NCBI GenBank assembly: GCA_023653785.1
Contig: JAMKCH010001602.1
Coordinates: forward strand, 1 to 64,000
Source: Ophioderma brevispina
Lineage: Eukaryota > Echinodermata > Ophiuroidea > Amphilepidida > Ophiodermatidae
Length of the DNA: 64,000 nucleotides
Reading direction: 5' to 3'
Both the position numbers and the translations under genes were made by a program. Shown in pieces: positions 24,170 to 35,690 of this stretch. Positions within the stretch are counted from its first letter, which is position 1, and each line of letters opens with the position of its first letter. The notes below the pieces were generated by a model, which was not told where the DNA came from, searched no databases, and was given only the letters and a program-made list of their open reading frames with translations.

Positions 24170-24580
24170 GCGGTGTGAGGATGCATTACCCATACAGGGA
24201 ATGCATCCACTCACCTTCTGATTTGATTTTATTCAGAACATCATCATTTACTCATATGATAATATTTGCTTAGTGTATCGTCAGCTGCACGTCCTTTGGT
24301 GCGGATTCACAAGCTTTCACAATACTTCATCTTGTACGAGTGTATTATTTGATACGTCCGATCCGGCCTATAACACGTATTTTTCGAGAAAAAGAATTAA
24401 AAATAAAAAATTAAGAGTATTCAATTACCTTAGGCAACAATTATTAATTATAGGAAGAAAGATGAAGAGGAAGAAAAATAATATGCGCCCTGTGTGGGGG
24501 TAGAACCACCATAGCCAAGGGAAAGAAAAATCATATCTGAGTCCTACCCCTTACCGACGTGCGCCACGTGAGCTTTCTAT
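24170..24580 (-). mobile_element. tRNA-derived SINE, minus strand
   Basis: Read on the minus strand from about 24575, GTGGCGCACGTCGGTAAGG resembles the A-box end of a tRNA-like head, followed about 50 bases later by a B-box-like GGTGGTTCTACCCCC (near 24490). The body extends to lower coordinates; its 3' end is not defined because no second copy of this family is in the window. Differs from the SINEs at 20600 and 48493. Confidence 0.45.
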
Positions 24581-24589
24581 TTTGGAGGT

Positions 24590-24835
24590 TGAAAATTAGA
24601 CCTACTAAATTTTTAAAACAAAATAAAAAAACGCCAAAAATTTATATTTTTTTTTCATAAATTATCATGATATTTATACTAAGATATTTGAAAATGCGAA
24701 GGTTTAAGAGCTGATTTTGTAATATCACTGAGACCGACCCTGCCTAGTAAATGCGCGCACGTATCAGTTTCACAAATTACCGTTGGAAATCCCCAATGCC
24801 CGATCGCGAGTCATATCGTGGAGCATTTTATAGGT
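24590..24835 (+). repeat. Dispersed repeat family G
   Basis: Aligns with 63090-63345: shared blocks are 'attatcatgatatt', 'ttgtaatatcactga', 'ctgcctagtaa', and 'aattaccgttggaaatcccc aatgccc'. No coding sequence; superfamily unknown. Confidence 0.6.
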
Positions 24836-25221
24836 CAATTACCGGATTTTAACTATGAAAGTAATGAGAGAGTTCCTTAAAGCCCTTGTCGTGTGCTGCG
24901 CCACCTACGGTGGTTCCGGGACCTTTGCGTCCAAGATCATCAACAACATACTACAACAGACCACTGAACAAAGTGATTCTATGTGTTTTTTTTGAAATAG
25001 CTAAGGCAGGTGACAAAAAAGGGGATATTTTTTTTTTTTTAACACTTTAAAAAAAAAACGTGTTTTTTTTTCACTCCCCACACCCCCTAAATATATACAC
25101 TCCAAATTGGTCTTATTCCTCATGTATTAGTATAAATGTAAGATCTCATGAAAAGTAACTGAGAAACCAGTGATTGGGCATAAAATTCTGGGTTGCTGGA
25201 AGCTTTAAAGAGAATTACTGT

Positions 25222-26935
25222 GCTATCTACTGCTGATATCACAGTAAGCTAGCTACCTTTGCTACTGCTGATAGCAGAGTCCGCTATCTACTGCTGATAG
25301 CACAAAGCTATCTATTACTGATTACGGGCTTTTGAAATTGTGTTATCTGTCACTATTATCAATTATATATGTCTTACTTTTTAAAAAATATTGTCATTTA
25401 AAACCATAGTTTCTTAAGGTATTACATTTGTGCTAACAAAAAAAATTCATTTTTGTACATAAGTTATGGTTATCTATATCTAGATACTATTAAGATTTAT
25501 GACATCCTGTTATTTATGTCTAACATGTTTTGTGAAGTGTACAAATAAATCTGATTGATTGATTGATGCCAGCAAGTAAGCTATCTTAACTGCAATGGTG
25601 CCGTAATGATCTACTGCTGGCTAGTGCATTAACTATCTAGTAGCTATCTACTGCTGATAGCACCAGTAAGCTATCTACTGCTGATAGCACAATAAGCTAT
25701 CTACTGCTGTAGCACAGTAAGCTACCTACTGCTGATAGCACAGTAAGCTATCTACTGCTGACAAGGCAGTAAGCTATCTGTTGCTGACAGTGCATATAGC
25801 TCTCTGTTGCTGGGATAGCGCAGTAGCTCTCTACCACTGCCTCTCAGTAAGCTATCTACTGCTGACAGCGCAGTAAGCTATCTACTGCTGACAGCACACT
25901 AAGCTTATCTACTGCATGGTGCATAAGTGATCTCCTGCTGATAGTGCAGTAGCATACCTATTTGCTTATAGCAAGGTAAAATGCTTACCAGTACTGCTGA
26001 TTAGTCCCATAATCTATCTACTGCTTACAGCGCATTAAGACTATCTACGCTGAAGCACAGATTAATCGGACCTATGCTGTTAGCACTAAGCTATCCACTG
26101 CTGATACCACAGTAAGCTATCTACTCTGAAGCGCAGTAATGCCATCTACTGCTGACAGTGCAGTAAGCCACCTACTGCTGACAGCCCTATATTAGCGTAG
26201 ATGCTATCTATGCTATCTATGGCTTTTCATTATTAAGGATCATTAAAGATCAACAATATTTGGGAAAGATAGCTTACTGCTGATAGTGCAGTAAGGCCAG
26301 CTACTGCTTTGACATTACAGTAAGCTAACTACTGCTGATAGCACAGTAAGCTATCTACTGCTGATAGCACAGTAAGCTAGCTACTGCTTATAGTGGCATA
26401 AGCCATCTCTGCTGATAGCACAGTAAGGCTACCTACTGCTGAAAGTGTAGTACGCTATCTACTGCTGACAGCGCATAAGCTATCTACTGCTGATAGCACG
26501 GTAAACTCTCTGCTGATAGCACGGTGATCTACTGCTGATAGTGCAGTAAGTTATCTACGCTGATAGCACATAGCCTACCTACTGCGGATATCACAGTATC
26601 ATCAACTGCTGATACCACGTAGCCATCTACTGCTGAGAGCGCCACGTAAGCCCATCTACTGCTGACAGCGCAGTAAGCTATCTACTGTTTATAGCATAGA
26701 TAGCAGTAAATAGCCTACTGCGCTAGCTAATGGCTTCATTATTAAGGTCCTTAAAGATCAACAATAGTTGGGAAAGATAGCTGATGCGCAGAAGCATCTA
26801 CTGCTGAAAGTGCAGTAAGCTATCTACTCACGGCTGAAAGTGCAGTAAGCTATCACTGGCTATCTATGCCTAATGGCGTGTTTCCATTATTAATCAACAA
26901 TTTGGAAGAAATATCACAATATTTGAGATCGCTTT
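25222..26935. repeat. 26-bp hairpin minisatellite with higher-order structure
   Basis: The consensus unit is gctatctactgctgat followed by agcacagtaa (26 bases). Each unit contains GCTATC-TACTGCT-GATAGC, a 6-bp stem with a 7-base loop. Dozens of variants fill the region, with substitutions such as gacagcg for gatagca and many single-base indels. A spacer starting 'attattaaggatcattaaagatc' recurs near 26228 and 26735, with a degraded third near 26885, giving a higher-order period of about 505 bp for the first pair. A LINE tail interrupts the array at 25327-25567. Confidence 0.9.
25327..25567 (+). mobile_element. LINE 3' tail inserted in the minisatellite
   Basis: The block interrupts the 26-bp array. 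It ends with 'gtacaaataaatctgattgattgattgatg', that is, an AATAAA-like signal followed by a (TTGA)n microsatellite tail, as is common for CR1/L2-type non-LTR retrotransposons. No coding sequence is left. Minisatellite units resume right after the tail. Confidence 0.5.
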
Positions 26936-26989
26936 ATGCATTTCTTTTTTTTAGCAATTAATTTTTGTTTTTTGACACAGAAATTGAAT

Positions 26990-27550
26990 GAAAAACTTAA
27001 TTAAATATGCCATTACTGAGAAACAGTGGAAGTTTCTAGATTTCTTAACATTTTAGATTGAACTAGGAGGTTGCATAGCAACCAAGCCATGTACAATAAC
27101 GGAGTTGTTTTTTTTATTTTTTTTGAATTCCCTACTTACTTTACTAGTTCTCGAGTTCTTGGCATCCACAAAGTTTCAAAATGTTGAGGAAGCCTAATTA
27201 ATTAGTTTATAATTACAAGATTTTTGAATTTTCCTCAATTCATCATATCCGTATTTTTATACTTCGTATTGCAAATCATTACAACGCGTTTGCTTATAGC
27301 GTTGTATGTTTGGCCCGATTCAAAATAAACCAATTTCCTACAGACCTCTTTTTATGTATGCCATCCTTATTTCGTAAACAAGTTTTCACATAGTGATCTA
27401 TATTTCCGTATCTTGAAAACAAAGGTGTAATATGCCGTCATATTTTGCAATATACGTTATTTGTGATTTCACCATACAGACTATAACTTTGATCCTCATT
27501 AGATAATGTAATTAACAGACTATTATTTGGGACTCTCCACAGGCAACTCC
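26990..27550 (+). repeat. Dispersed repeat family H, related to 2.76-kb unit
   Basis: The blocks 'gttttcacatagtgatctat', 'gtgatttcaccatacagactataactttgatcctcattag' align with 7640-7660 and 7725-7770 of the tandem unit (and their copy-2 equivalents). It thus appears to be a diverged, single third copy of part of that unit. Confidence 0.5.
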
Positions 27551-28304
27551 TGTTGTTTTTGATCAAATAAGTTTTACTCACTATTCAGTAATAGACTCCC
27601 ACCCCTCCTCGGCTCAGCTGCTGCACACGCTCATTTACACATTCACTCACGTTACACTCCTCGCTCACCAACCACTCACTATTTCCCATTCATAGGTCAC
27701 TGACTTCATGTTCCCTCACTATTTTAGTGTAAGTGGCTTTTAAAGTAATGAAGTATGTTACTTCATGAATGCCAACAAGAGAAGATTTCATTAGCTTCAC
27801 ACAATGCCATTGCTTGCAATGGAGTGTTTGTATGGTACCGATGTGAACCGTTAGTGATGAAAACATTGCCTAAATTGCAAACTGATCACAACTTGCATTT
27901 TAAGAGTGTTTCATCCCTAACGGAAAAAAAATTCACCTGACTACCTGTACAAAAACTTCCAAGGAAGCAATGCATTGTGGGAAGCTTCTGATATCTTCTC
28001 TTAATGCCAACAACCCGTTTTTATAGAATAATGCTCATGAGTCCACATTACCAGCACAGTATAAGTTGAAAGTTGCAGTTATGTATACTTAAGTCATAAG
28101 TTCGCATGTCGCAAAACTGTCAATTTCCATAGACACTGTGTAGAATAGGGGAAAATTCAATTTTTTGCCATAAAAGTTAGGAATATCCGATTTGCATGCA
28201 TTTTTTTGCTTATATGGCAAATGGACTAGTTTTATTGAGCGCTATAATTAATGTTTTTGAGTCAGTACAATGCGCCCCAAATACTCAATTTCATACCTCA
28301 ATTC

Positions 28305-28323
28305 TGACGTCATAGTGACGTCA
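28305..28323. promoter_or_regulatory. Paired CRE palindromes
   Basis: Two perfect TGACGTCA sites lie 3 bases apart (28305-28312 and 28316-28323). The full octamer is the CREB/ATF consensus. There is no promoter or gene recognised close by, so the functional call is tentative. Confidence 0.35.
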
Positions 28324-28504
28324 CAATGGGGATGTTGGTAATTATTTTGATACCAATGGAAAGAGGAAATCCTGTGGTAGCAAATTTACAGAATCGGATG
28401 TTCAGTAACAAAAATTGCAGGTAGGTAGACAAGGTTTAAGAACATTTAAAAAGTATAATGGAGGTGGCAGCAGAAAAGCCAGGTGAATAGCTACTCATAT
28501 TGCA

Positions 28505-28900
28505 AAAAAATATCGCGGTCCTCAGACTGCTTGTGTCACCTGTCATCACGGTTTGTGAATGATAGGCCTCATATGACCTTTTAACCTTGATATGTGACCT
28601 TTGACCTCATAAACAAATTAGGGTGTGCATGTAATATCCATTAACCAAGTTTGGTTCCATTGACCTTCAACTTTTCAATTCAGGCAATTTTTCCCTTAGT
28701 GACCTTTGACTCATCACAAATGAGGGATCGCATATTGCACCTATAACTCAAGTTTGGTATAAATCCATTGAAGTATGCAGATATTCCAGGCAAATGTTAA
28801 CCCATTTTAGCAACAACAGACTACACATCAACAACTTTTTAACAGATCCCTATGTGTTCCCTAAGCTTAAGGCAGGCAACACAATAAAACGACCTGTTCC
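28505..28900 (+). repeat. Dispersed repeat family F, fourth copy
   Basis: Contains 'gcggtcctcagactgcttgtgtcacc', a perfect DR1 at 28595-28607, 'aatatccattaaccaagttt', 'gcacctataactcaagtttgg', 'atccattgaagtatgc', 'agcaacaacagactaca' and 'ccctaagcttaaggcagg'. Diverged from 17105-17540 by substitutions and small indels. Confidence 0.75.
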
Positions 28901-29212
28901 GCATATGTTAATTTTGTTTGGTGTTTTTGTACATTCCATTCCATATCCCTCAATATTTAGGTTTGAAAAGGATGATAGATAGGCTTTGGTTGCAAACTGA
29001 TACTGGGAATTCCCTTTAATTTCCTCTCCCCCAATCTCAGGATGAAGTTAAATATTTTCTGCTCTGCAAATTAGAGATGCTAGTTTTCAGGGAACTGATT
29101 ATCCTGTACAAAAGTATATTGGTGAAAGAAAATTTTAATGAATTTTCAACCATTTCAGGATTTTTTAAAAACACTGCAACATTTCTATTAATTTTTGTCT
29201 CCTATATTTTAG

Positions 29213-29436
29213 ATGAACAGAGAGTGAACTTGAGTCTCGAAATGCTTCCATTATTGTTCCAACACCAGTGCACCATTCGAAGTCTTGCCAAGTCATTGCA
29301 GTTGCCAGATTGGGAGGAGGGCCCTCCTAATTTTGCCCCCCTTGGACCTGAAGGAAAACTGAAGATTTTACAAAAAATTCAGAAATTTGGGGCCACCAAG
29401 TTTTTAAAGAAATCAGGAATTTGGGGTGAAAATTAA
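29213..29436 (+). CDS. Weak candidate exon, unidentified
   Basis: A 3' splice acceptor-like tract (gtctcctatattttag) ends at 29212 and is followed by an open frame reading DEQRVNLSLEMLPLLFQHQC and then TIRSLAKSLQLPDW before it becomes lysine-rich and ends at TAA 29434-29436. The frame also extends upstream to an ATG at 29077 through intron-like AT-rich sequence. No donor site of quality is evident, the family is unknown, and the last third looks non-genic. Confidence 0.2.
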
Positions 29437-29621
29437 ATAAAAATCTGAAAAATGTTGGGTGTTCTGGCCCCCCAGAAAATTCACGTTGTTCCCCAAAACA
29501 AAAAATTCACTCAATTCCCCCTCCTGAAAAAGATTGGCACTGCCAACTGCAAAGAAAGATGTAAGAAAACAAGTTTATTGTAATTATTGGAATGATTGTA
29601 AAAAAAAATATTCCAACTTAA

Positions 29622-30162
29622 AGAGACACTGGCACATTTGAAAAATAGTGTGCCCTCAAGATTTTTCAAAGTTGATATTTTTGCATGGTTGTAAAGCTTT
29701 ATATACATTAGCCCCACCTTAAATATTAAGACCAAATCAGCGTCGTTATGTGTAAACAAAAACTTTTACTAGTTAATTTGATTGAGTGGAATTGATGTCG
29801 CCGGCGACATTAATTCACAAGACGACGGATATGGGGCGTTTAACACCAGGAAACTGCATGGCGTATGCATGTAATTCCACGGCATGCACCAGCCTTTTGA
29901 CCTTTCTGTGGACCTTTGTGGTTTTATAATATCAATGAGTAAGAAGTCTATGATTCATGTAATAGACACCATTTGTTAATCTATTATGGAAAACTTAAAG
30001 TTCGCCTACAATTAACTGGATGTCTTTAACCCTCTCATTAACGCCCGATCTCTTTTTTGAGTTGTTATTTTTCTTGTAAAATGTAGCTTATTCTTCAATG
30101 GCCTAGACTATCATTTGAAACAATTGATTTCAATAATAGTTGTGAAAAGGTGCGTTGCCCCT
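29622..30162 (+). mobile_element. MITE family A, TTAA-flanked, 541 bp
   Basis: TTAA at 29618-29621 and 30163-30166. Starts AGAGACACTGGCACATTTG; the best preserved central palindrome of the family, ATGTCGCCGGCGACATTAA, lies near 29796-29814. The distal half shares 'atggcctagactatcatttg' with 285-600. No coding sequence. Confidence 0.82.
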
Positions 30163-30179
30163 TTAAAATATTTTCTGCC

Positions 30180-31520
30180 CATTTACAGACATGCGTCACT
30201 GGAAATATTGCACCTACACCATCATGTCACATATGTGAGGACAGACATCTGTAAAAAAAAAGTTTTTGAAGTTGAATGGAAATGTATTTTTAAAAATGTC
30301 ATAATTAACCGCAGACTCAACACGAATCACATGGGAAAATATGCCACAAACATGACCCTAACACTGCATACAACAACTTCATAACACCTTATACCAAACA
30401 TTACAACAATCCTGCCCCTACGACCCTAAACAATCTTAATCCAAGCAACCCTGGATGACAAAAGCCATTTCCAAGTCAATCAAACATAAGCACAAACTCT
30501 ATAAAAACACATCTGAAGAAAAACACCCAAGCAAACCAAACAGCACTGGATACAAAACAAACAATACAAAAAACAAATTAACTCACATTATTCGTATCGC
30601 CAAGAAAAACACAACACGAACAAATTCAGAATTCAAAAATGATCTTGCCAAAACCTGGACATTCCTCAACCTACATCTATGGCAGGAAAGAACCCACAAA
30701 CACATCATAAAATAAAAAAACATACTGACCCACTTATCATTGCTAATACATTCAACGATCACTTTACTATCTGGGCAAAAATTTGGCTAACAAATTCTTC
30801 ATGCAATATTTTGGTAAAATCTACAGAGTAAAACACCACCTTCCAGACTACACCTTAACATCACTATACAACATTGTTCTCCCGACCTTAGCTACTGTAA
30901 CATCATCTGGGCTCCCAACTATCATTCACAACTCGTAAAACTCAAGACTACACAGAAATGGGCCATCCGCATTATCACAAACTCACCCCCAGAACTCGCA
31001 CTTTGCCATGCTTTTACTCGCTGAAAACACTTAAAATTAGAGGACCTCAACGCACTTCAAAACAGCGTTCTTCATGTTGACCTTTCTCACCAATCACCTT
31101 TTCTCCGAACACTTCAACAATTACTTTACCACTAACAGACAAATCCACAGCTATACACTAGACAAGCTGACAAAACTTCTCTTCCCTCCCTAAATCTCAT
31201 CTGAAAAACAATTTATGAGTACCACGGGGCAAAACCCTGAATGAGCTTCAGAACATCACAACAATTGCAAATAAAAATACTTAAATCTCACTAAAAAAAC
31301 ATTTTATTAACCAGACAATTCACAATGATTACTCCCCCATTCTTTTTTTTAATTTCTTCCACTTTATTCTCTACCTCACTTCTATCTCTATTCCCTCCTT
31401 ATCCAACAGTGTAACATATATCACAGCAAAGACAGGTTGACCATTCTACCCGTCTATTCGTATCCTTTATTCCCATTAATGTTTGTTTTGCTCAGATATA
31501 TAGTTTATCATTTTTGTTAT
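30180..31520 (+). pseudogene. Non-LTR retrotransposon (LINE) remnant
   Basis: Plus-strand frames carry pieces of an endonuclease/reverse-transcriptase protein in the right order. At 30455-30715 KAISKSIKHKHKLYK and KLTHIIRIAKKN match the linker between endonuclease and RT of CR1/Jockey/RTE-like elements, followed by TFNDHFTIWAKIWL. At about 30860-31010 LSYCNIIWAPNYHS and KTTQKWAIRIITNSPPEL match the C-terminal RT thumb region; at about 31135 IHSYTL matches the end. The RT catalytic core between these is deleted and frames are interrupted. The gypsy LTR begins right after it, at 31530. CR1/Jockey-like assignment is by motif recognition. Confidence 0.75.
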
Positions 31521-32102
31521 ATATACATATGTAGCCGGTATGACACAAAGCTACTAATGTAATCAAATAAAATCAAAAGAATTCATGTTTCGGTTGGCTA
31601 AACCTCAAAGACAATGATGTGGCTATTGCAAACCGCTACCGGATAGATTCTTATTATTCGCTTAGCACAATCTTTCGTAAAAAAAAAATAATCAAATCGC
31701 AGGGGACAAATCTATGTTGCCAAACCATATGAAACAATTTATTAAGTAAAAGTATCATACAGTACAATCATACAATGTTTGTCAAGTAACGTGCAAAGAA
31801 TATCTACAAAAGGAACAAATAATAAAATAATTTTGATAATCAGGATCCACAGAATTATTGTTAATTGTTTGGACAGTCATCCGGTTGAACGTTCGTGTAG
31901 TTGTCCTGTAAGTGTCCATGAATTTCACTGACGAAACTGTCCTTTTGACTATGCTGCGACGACACAGGCAGTTGCCAACTGTTAACCGAAGCGTTGTAAT
32001 CCATGATGTATAACGTGTTTTTCACTTCTAGTGATGAACGTTCCAGCAGTTACAAAACAACACCTCCAAATATGAAAGCTTAAAGGCACTATCATTCTGC
32101 TG

Positions 32103-32245
32103 TGGCAACAAACAGAAGACATAAACTTCACAAATTTCTGCTGAGCTGAAATTAGTTTTCTCTTTTAACATAAATGAGCTTGGGTGAAATTTTCAAAATA
32201 ACTGAGTTTATGTCTTCCTCCATCCACTTCAAGATGAGACTGACA
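32103..32245. repeat. Direct repeat inside LTR, proximal copy
   Basis: The ~145-bp block starting tgtggcaacaaacagaagac and ending agatgagactgac recurs within the same LTR at 33515-33660, and both copies also occur in the other LTR (about 41160-41305 and 42805-42940). Confidence 0.8.
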
Positions 32246-33514
32246 ATTTGATAAATAATATCACTAATCAATTAACACAATTAGATACATCAGGCACTTA
32301 CAATTTTTCCCTATTCATTAAGAAATTATTTCAAATTATGTACAACAAAGGATATTATATGTTTTTGCAAAACATAATGAAATAAACGTTCACATTGCAT
32401 GAGCATTAATCTAACCAATATTGTTTGCAACAAATTCTAAAATGATTAGACTCGCTAATTGCTAAACAATTAGACAATGTCCCCTGCCTTAACTAGTTGA
32501 CAAATTCAAAAAAGGAAGAAAAACTGAATTAAATAGTGACATTTAATTAGTCAGAAGTAATTAGTTTCTCATTCCCTAAACCTATTAATGCGATACTCTG
32601 ATTAATCCCTTTACATCCCTAATTCTATTATGTTAAATTTGGTTTCAACATTGTGGATTCAAATAGTGCAACACAATATGTCCGTTCAAAGACCGTTTTA
32701 TATAGATTTCCTCATAAAAAAAACACCAGTCTTGTAAATCTGGGCGCGGCACCACGTGTTGAGATGAGGACCTGTACTTTCACTCTCTGTGACAGTACAG
32801 AAGAAAGTTTAACATTCCTAAGATCAAGTCAATAAATCACACCACAAGCTTGAGTAACAGAGCACATGTTTTGGTTAGCTTCTCAGAAAATAGGAGTAAG
32901 TAGGTCGAGGGGGACAGATGGAATGCTATGCTCTGACCACACACAATAAGATGCACATGGGATTACCAGTATCTGCATGCAAGCAGATTACTTTGTAGTT
33001 ATATGACTCTCGGACTAAATCTTGCATAAGGACACAAGGTGGAATCAAATAAATCTTCTAATCTCCAATCCTCCGAGACGGAGTTCAGCAACCTATCAAT
33101 ACCTAGTAACTTATGAGGCAGTAATGTGTACCCTGGTATCATAACTCATCGTGGCAATATATAGGTCACCGTATGCTTACACCTGAATGCAGGTTATAAA
33201 CTGGGTCATGGGGATATGCTACTATGGCCTATAGTGAACTTACTATATGGTTCCCTATACACTCGATACACAGGGCATACGGAAGCAATGTTATAAAAGT
33301 TAAACTTAGAACAGTCAAGATGAATATTTCTTCATCACAAATGGGTAGCAAGGTAATACCAAAGTTTTCTAAAGTGAAATACAGATTCGGATCTCAAAAC
33401 CTATTTCATAGACAATATCAGTTCAATCAAAAACGTGCTTCTCAGGGTAACTTAAAATTCTACTTTAGAAATACTTTATTAACTTACAATTAACAAACAA
33501 AATTCATCCTAACC

Positions 33515-33660
33515 TGTGGCAAACAAACATAAGACATAAACTTCACAATTTTCTGCTTGGATATGAATTAGTTTCTCTTGTAACATAAATTAGCTGGTTT
33601 AATTTTATTCAAGAATAACTGAGTTTATGTCTTCCTCCATCACTTCAGATGAGACTGACC
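33515..33660. repeat. Direct repeat inside LTR, distal copy
   Basis: Second copy of the block at 32103-32245, in the same orientation, about 1.4 kb away. It begins 'tgtggcaaacaaacataagac' and ends 'gatgagactgacc'. Confidence 0.8.
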
Positions 33661-33840
33661 ATGACTCATCTTGGAAATTTTGTGGAGTTTGCCAGTAAAG
33701 TTCCCAAAATTAAGGAATGTTGGAGATGTGACTCACCACGGGCATGTTAAATACTAATTAACTTTAGATAGGCCTGCATTGTTGCCAAATTAGTAAAAAT
33801 AAAAGGGGACCATTTCCTGATGGTTACCAAAACAAACCAT

Positions 33841-33850
33841 TCCCCTCCTT
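33841..33850 (-). other. Candidate polypurine tract
   Basis: On the minus strand AAGGAGGGGA lies about a dozen bases upstream of the 3' LTR boundary, where the plus-strand primer of an LTR element is expected. The exact LTR edge is uncertain by a few bases. Confidence 0.45.
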
Positions 33851-34599
33851 AGGAAATGTCGTCCCGACTTTTACTTCAAAATTCGACATACGGGATGTTT
33901 AGAAAATGGAAAAATTAGTCTAGTTTAGTAACGACAATGGCAGAGTGTGGCAGCGAACTTAGCGTATAGTTCTTTGTCTGTCTGAAAGCGTCTTTATGTC
34001 TCAATAAAAAGTCGGCTTTCTTTTCCAAGGCCAACAACAGTCCTGAGCAGAATAGCTGAGCCTATCAGGAGGTCTACATCTCTTAGGTCGGCTATAGGAG
34101 AGCGGGTCCATGTCCTTGTCATCACAAGAGAATCATCTTGTTGTTGGTGTACTCACATTGGTTTCGTCACCCACTTTCTTCGTTATCTGTGGGTTACTAC
34201 TGGGCATGTCTGGTACTGTTGTGTCAGAATCAAATTTGATTAGGTCTGTGTCAATTGCACTGCTTTCCATTCCATCATTGGAGGTGGGAAAAGCTGTGCC
34301 TACGTCTTGGTTCCCTTGTCCTGTAATGAAGCGCCGTTCTTTGGCTTGAATACCGGGGCTTCTGGTCTCAATTCGACCGGGTCAATGTTTCGGAAGGGTC
34401 AGGGCCTTGTGGTGCTGTGTCTGTTCTGGTCGTGGTAGGGGCATAACTACATACAGACATCGCAGGCAGGTTTCAGTGGCGTGGTGGAGGGCAGAATTGA
34501 TATGGCAAAAGCAATGGCCTGTGCAAGTTGCGTTCCTTGCCACCTCTTCTGTTTGGACAACATAAACAGTAATTCAGGACGGGGTTTTACCGGACCAAC

Positions 34600-35690
34600 C
34601 CGATAAACTTCATTTTCCCAGGCGTCTGCAAGCTTGATTCTTGCCTTTCAATCCTACATTCCGCAACAAGTACTCTTCGTTCATTTGGAGACAACACAGA
34701 GTCACGCACCTGGCATCTAATATGCTCCTTGTTAATACTAGCCGACTTTTATCGCAGATTGCTTGCTTTCTTGAAAGCAAACTGAAGTCGGTCTCGCACT
34801 GCATTTGCAAACTCGTGATGAGACCTCTGAGGCTCGTCTCTTGGTTGGATGCCAAATCAACTCAATGGGAGTCTCGGATGTCTTTCCGACCATGAGATAA
34901 GAATGGCGAATATCCTGTAGTACATGGACAAGGTCTCTTATCAGCAGTACTAGTGGAGCCACATAGGACTTACAATCAGACTTCTTTTCTCCAGGAAGTG
35001 CCGAAGCATCTGCAGTAATTTCCGGTTAAACCGTTTCCCAACTGTCCGTTCCCTTGAGTGTTGATAAGGGGTTGTCCTGGTACTTGGGAACATCACAGAC
35101 TTCCACTAACTTCTGTACCCCTCACTCACTCTCAAAGTTGCGCCCTGATCAGAAGTGAGTCTGGCTGGGGTCCATAGTGATAGAAGGTTTCCCACTATAC
35201 TCTAGCTGTGTCTTGGCGTCTGGTTTCGAGTGGGGGATCGCTTGTGCGTACCTCGTGAAATGGTCTGTTATCACAGGATATTGCTATATACCACCCACAA
35301 GACTCTTCGAGCGTCAAATAGATCCCATACGACAAGTTCCATTGGTCTCTTGGTATTGTAGTTAACCAGCAAGCAGATCTCTTTGTGCTTCCTGGAGGTT
35401 GGTTTCCTTTCCTTCCTCCCCGTTTTCCTCCTCTGGCATCGATCACAGGTCCTGACTTTGACAGCGACATCATCCTCTTTGCCATTCTCTCCAAAAGAAA
35501 GCGGGAATCTGACACTCCAGGGTCGCTCTTTTGTCCAATTGACTCCGCTCGTCATGGAGACCACGAGAGCGTTGTTCTCACTCATTGCAGGTTGGAAGGA
35601 CCAACTGGTACAGCACAGAACCAATCTTGTTTGTTTCCTATACGGTGTCCGTACCCCTTGTCTGCACCCAGACGATTCCAATCCCTAAGC
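34600..35690 (-). pseudogene. Gypsy integrase, frameshifted
   Basis: The end of the N-terminal HHCC zinc finger is visible as RTCDRCQRRKTGR (near 35440), followed by RPMELVVWDLF, which resembles the start of the rnase-H-fold core with its first catalytic Asp. A C-terminal piece near 34900-34870, HSYLMVGKTSETPIELIW, matches the segment after the core in Gypsy integrases. At least two frame changes separate these pieces, so no functional protein is encoded as assembled. Other frames here, on both strands, are shadows. Confidence 0.75.

Larger units (their letters stand above)
31530..33829 (-). repeat. 3' LTR of Ty3/Gypsy element (~2.3 kb)
   Basis: Plus-strand TGTAGCCGGTATGACAC at 31530 matches the same start at 40247. 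The two LTRs stay colinear to 'ggttacc' here and 'gttaca' at 43106. Because the coding strand is minus, this left LTR is the 3' one. It lacks the two MITEs seen in the right LTR, so it is the empty-site reference. It differs from the other LTR mostly by single-base indels. Small ORFs inside it (such as 32653-32835 and 33224-33493) are not conserved in frame in the other LTR. Confidence 0.88.

Noticed and set aside
25222..26935. CRISPR array
   Set aside because: Units are contiguous with no variable spacers of constant length, no cas genes, and the sequence context is eukaryotic.
27755..27940. 61-codon open frame as a small gene
   Set aside because: No promoter, splice or motif support; expected by chance in this amount of sequence.
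33830..34600. An envelope gene making the gypsy element an errantivirus-like retrovirus
   Set aside because: Less than 0.8 kb separates integrase from the 3' LTR and no signal peptide, cleavage site or membrane segment pattern was seen.
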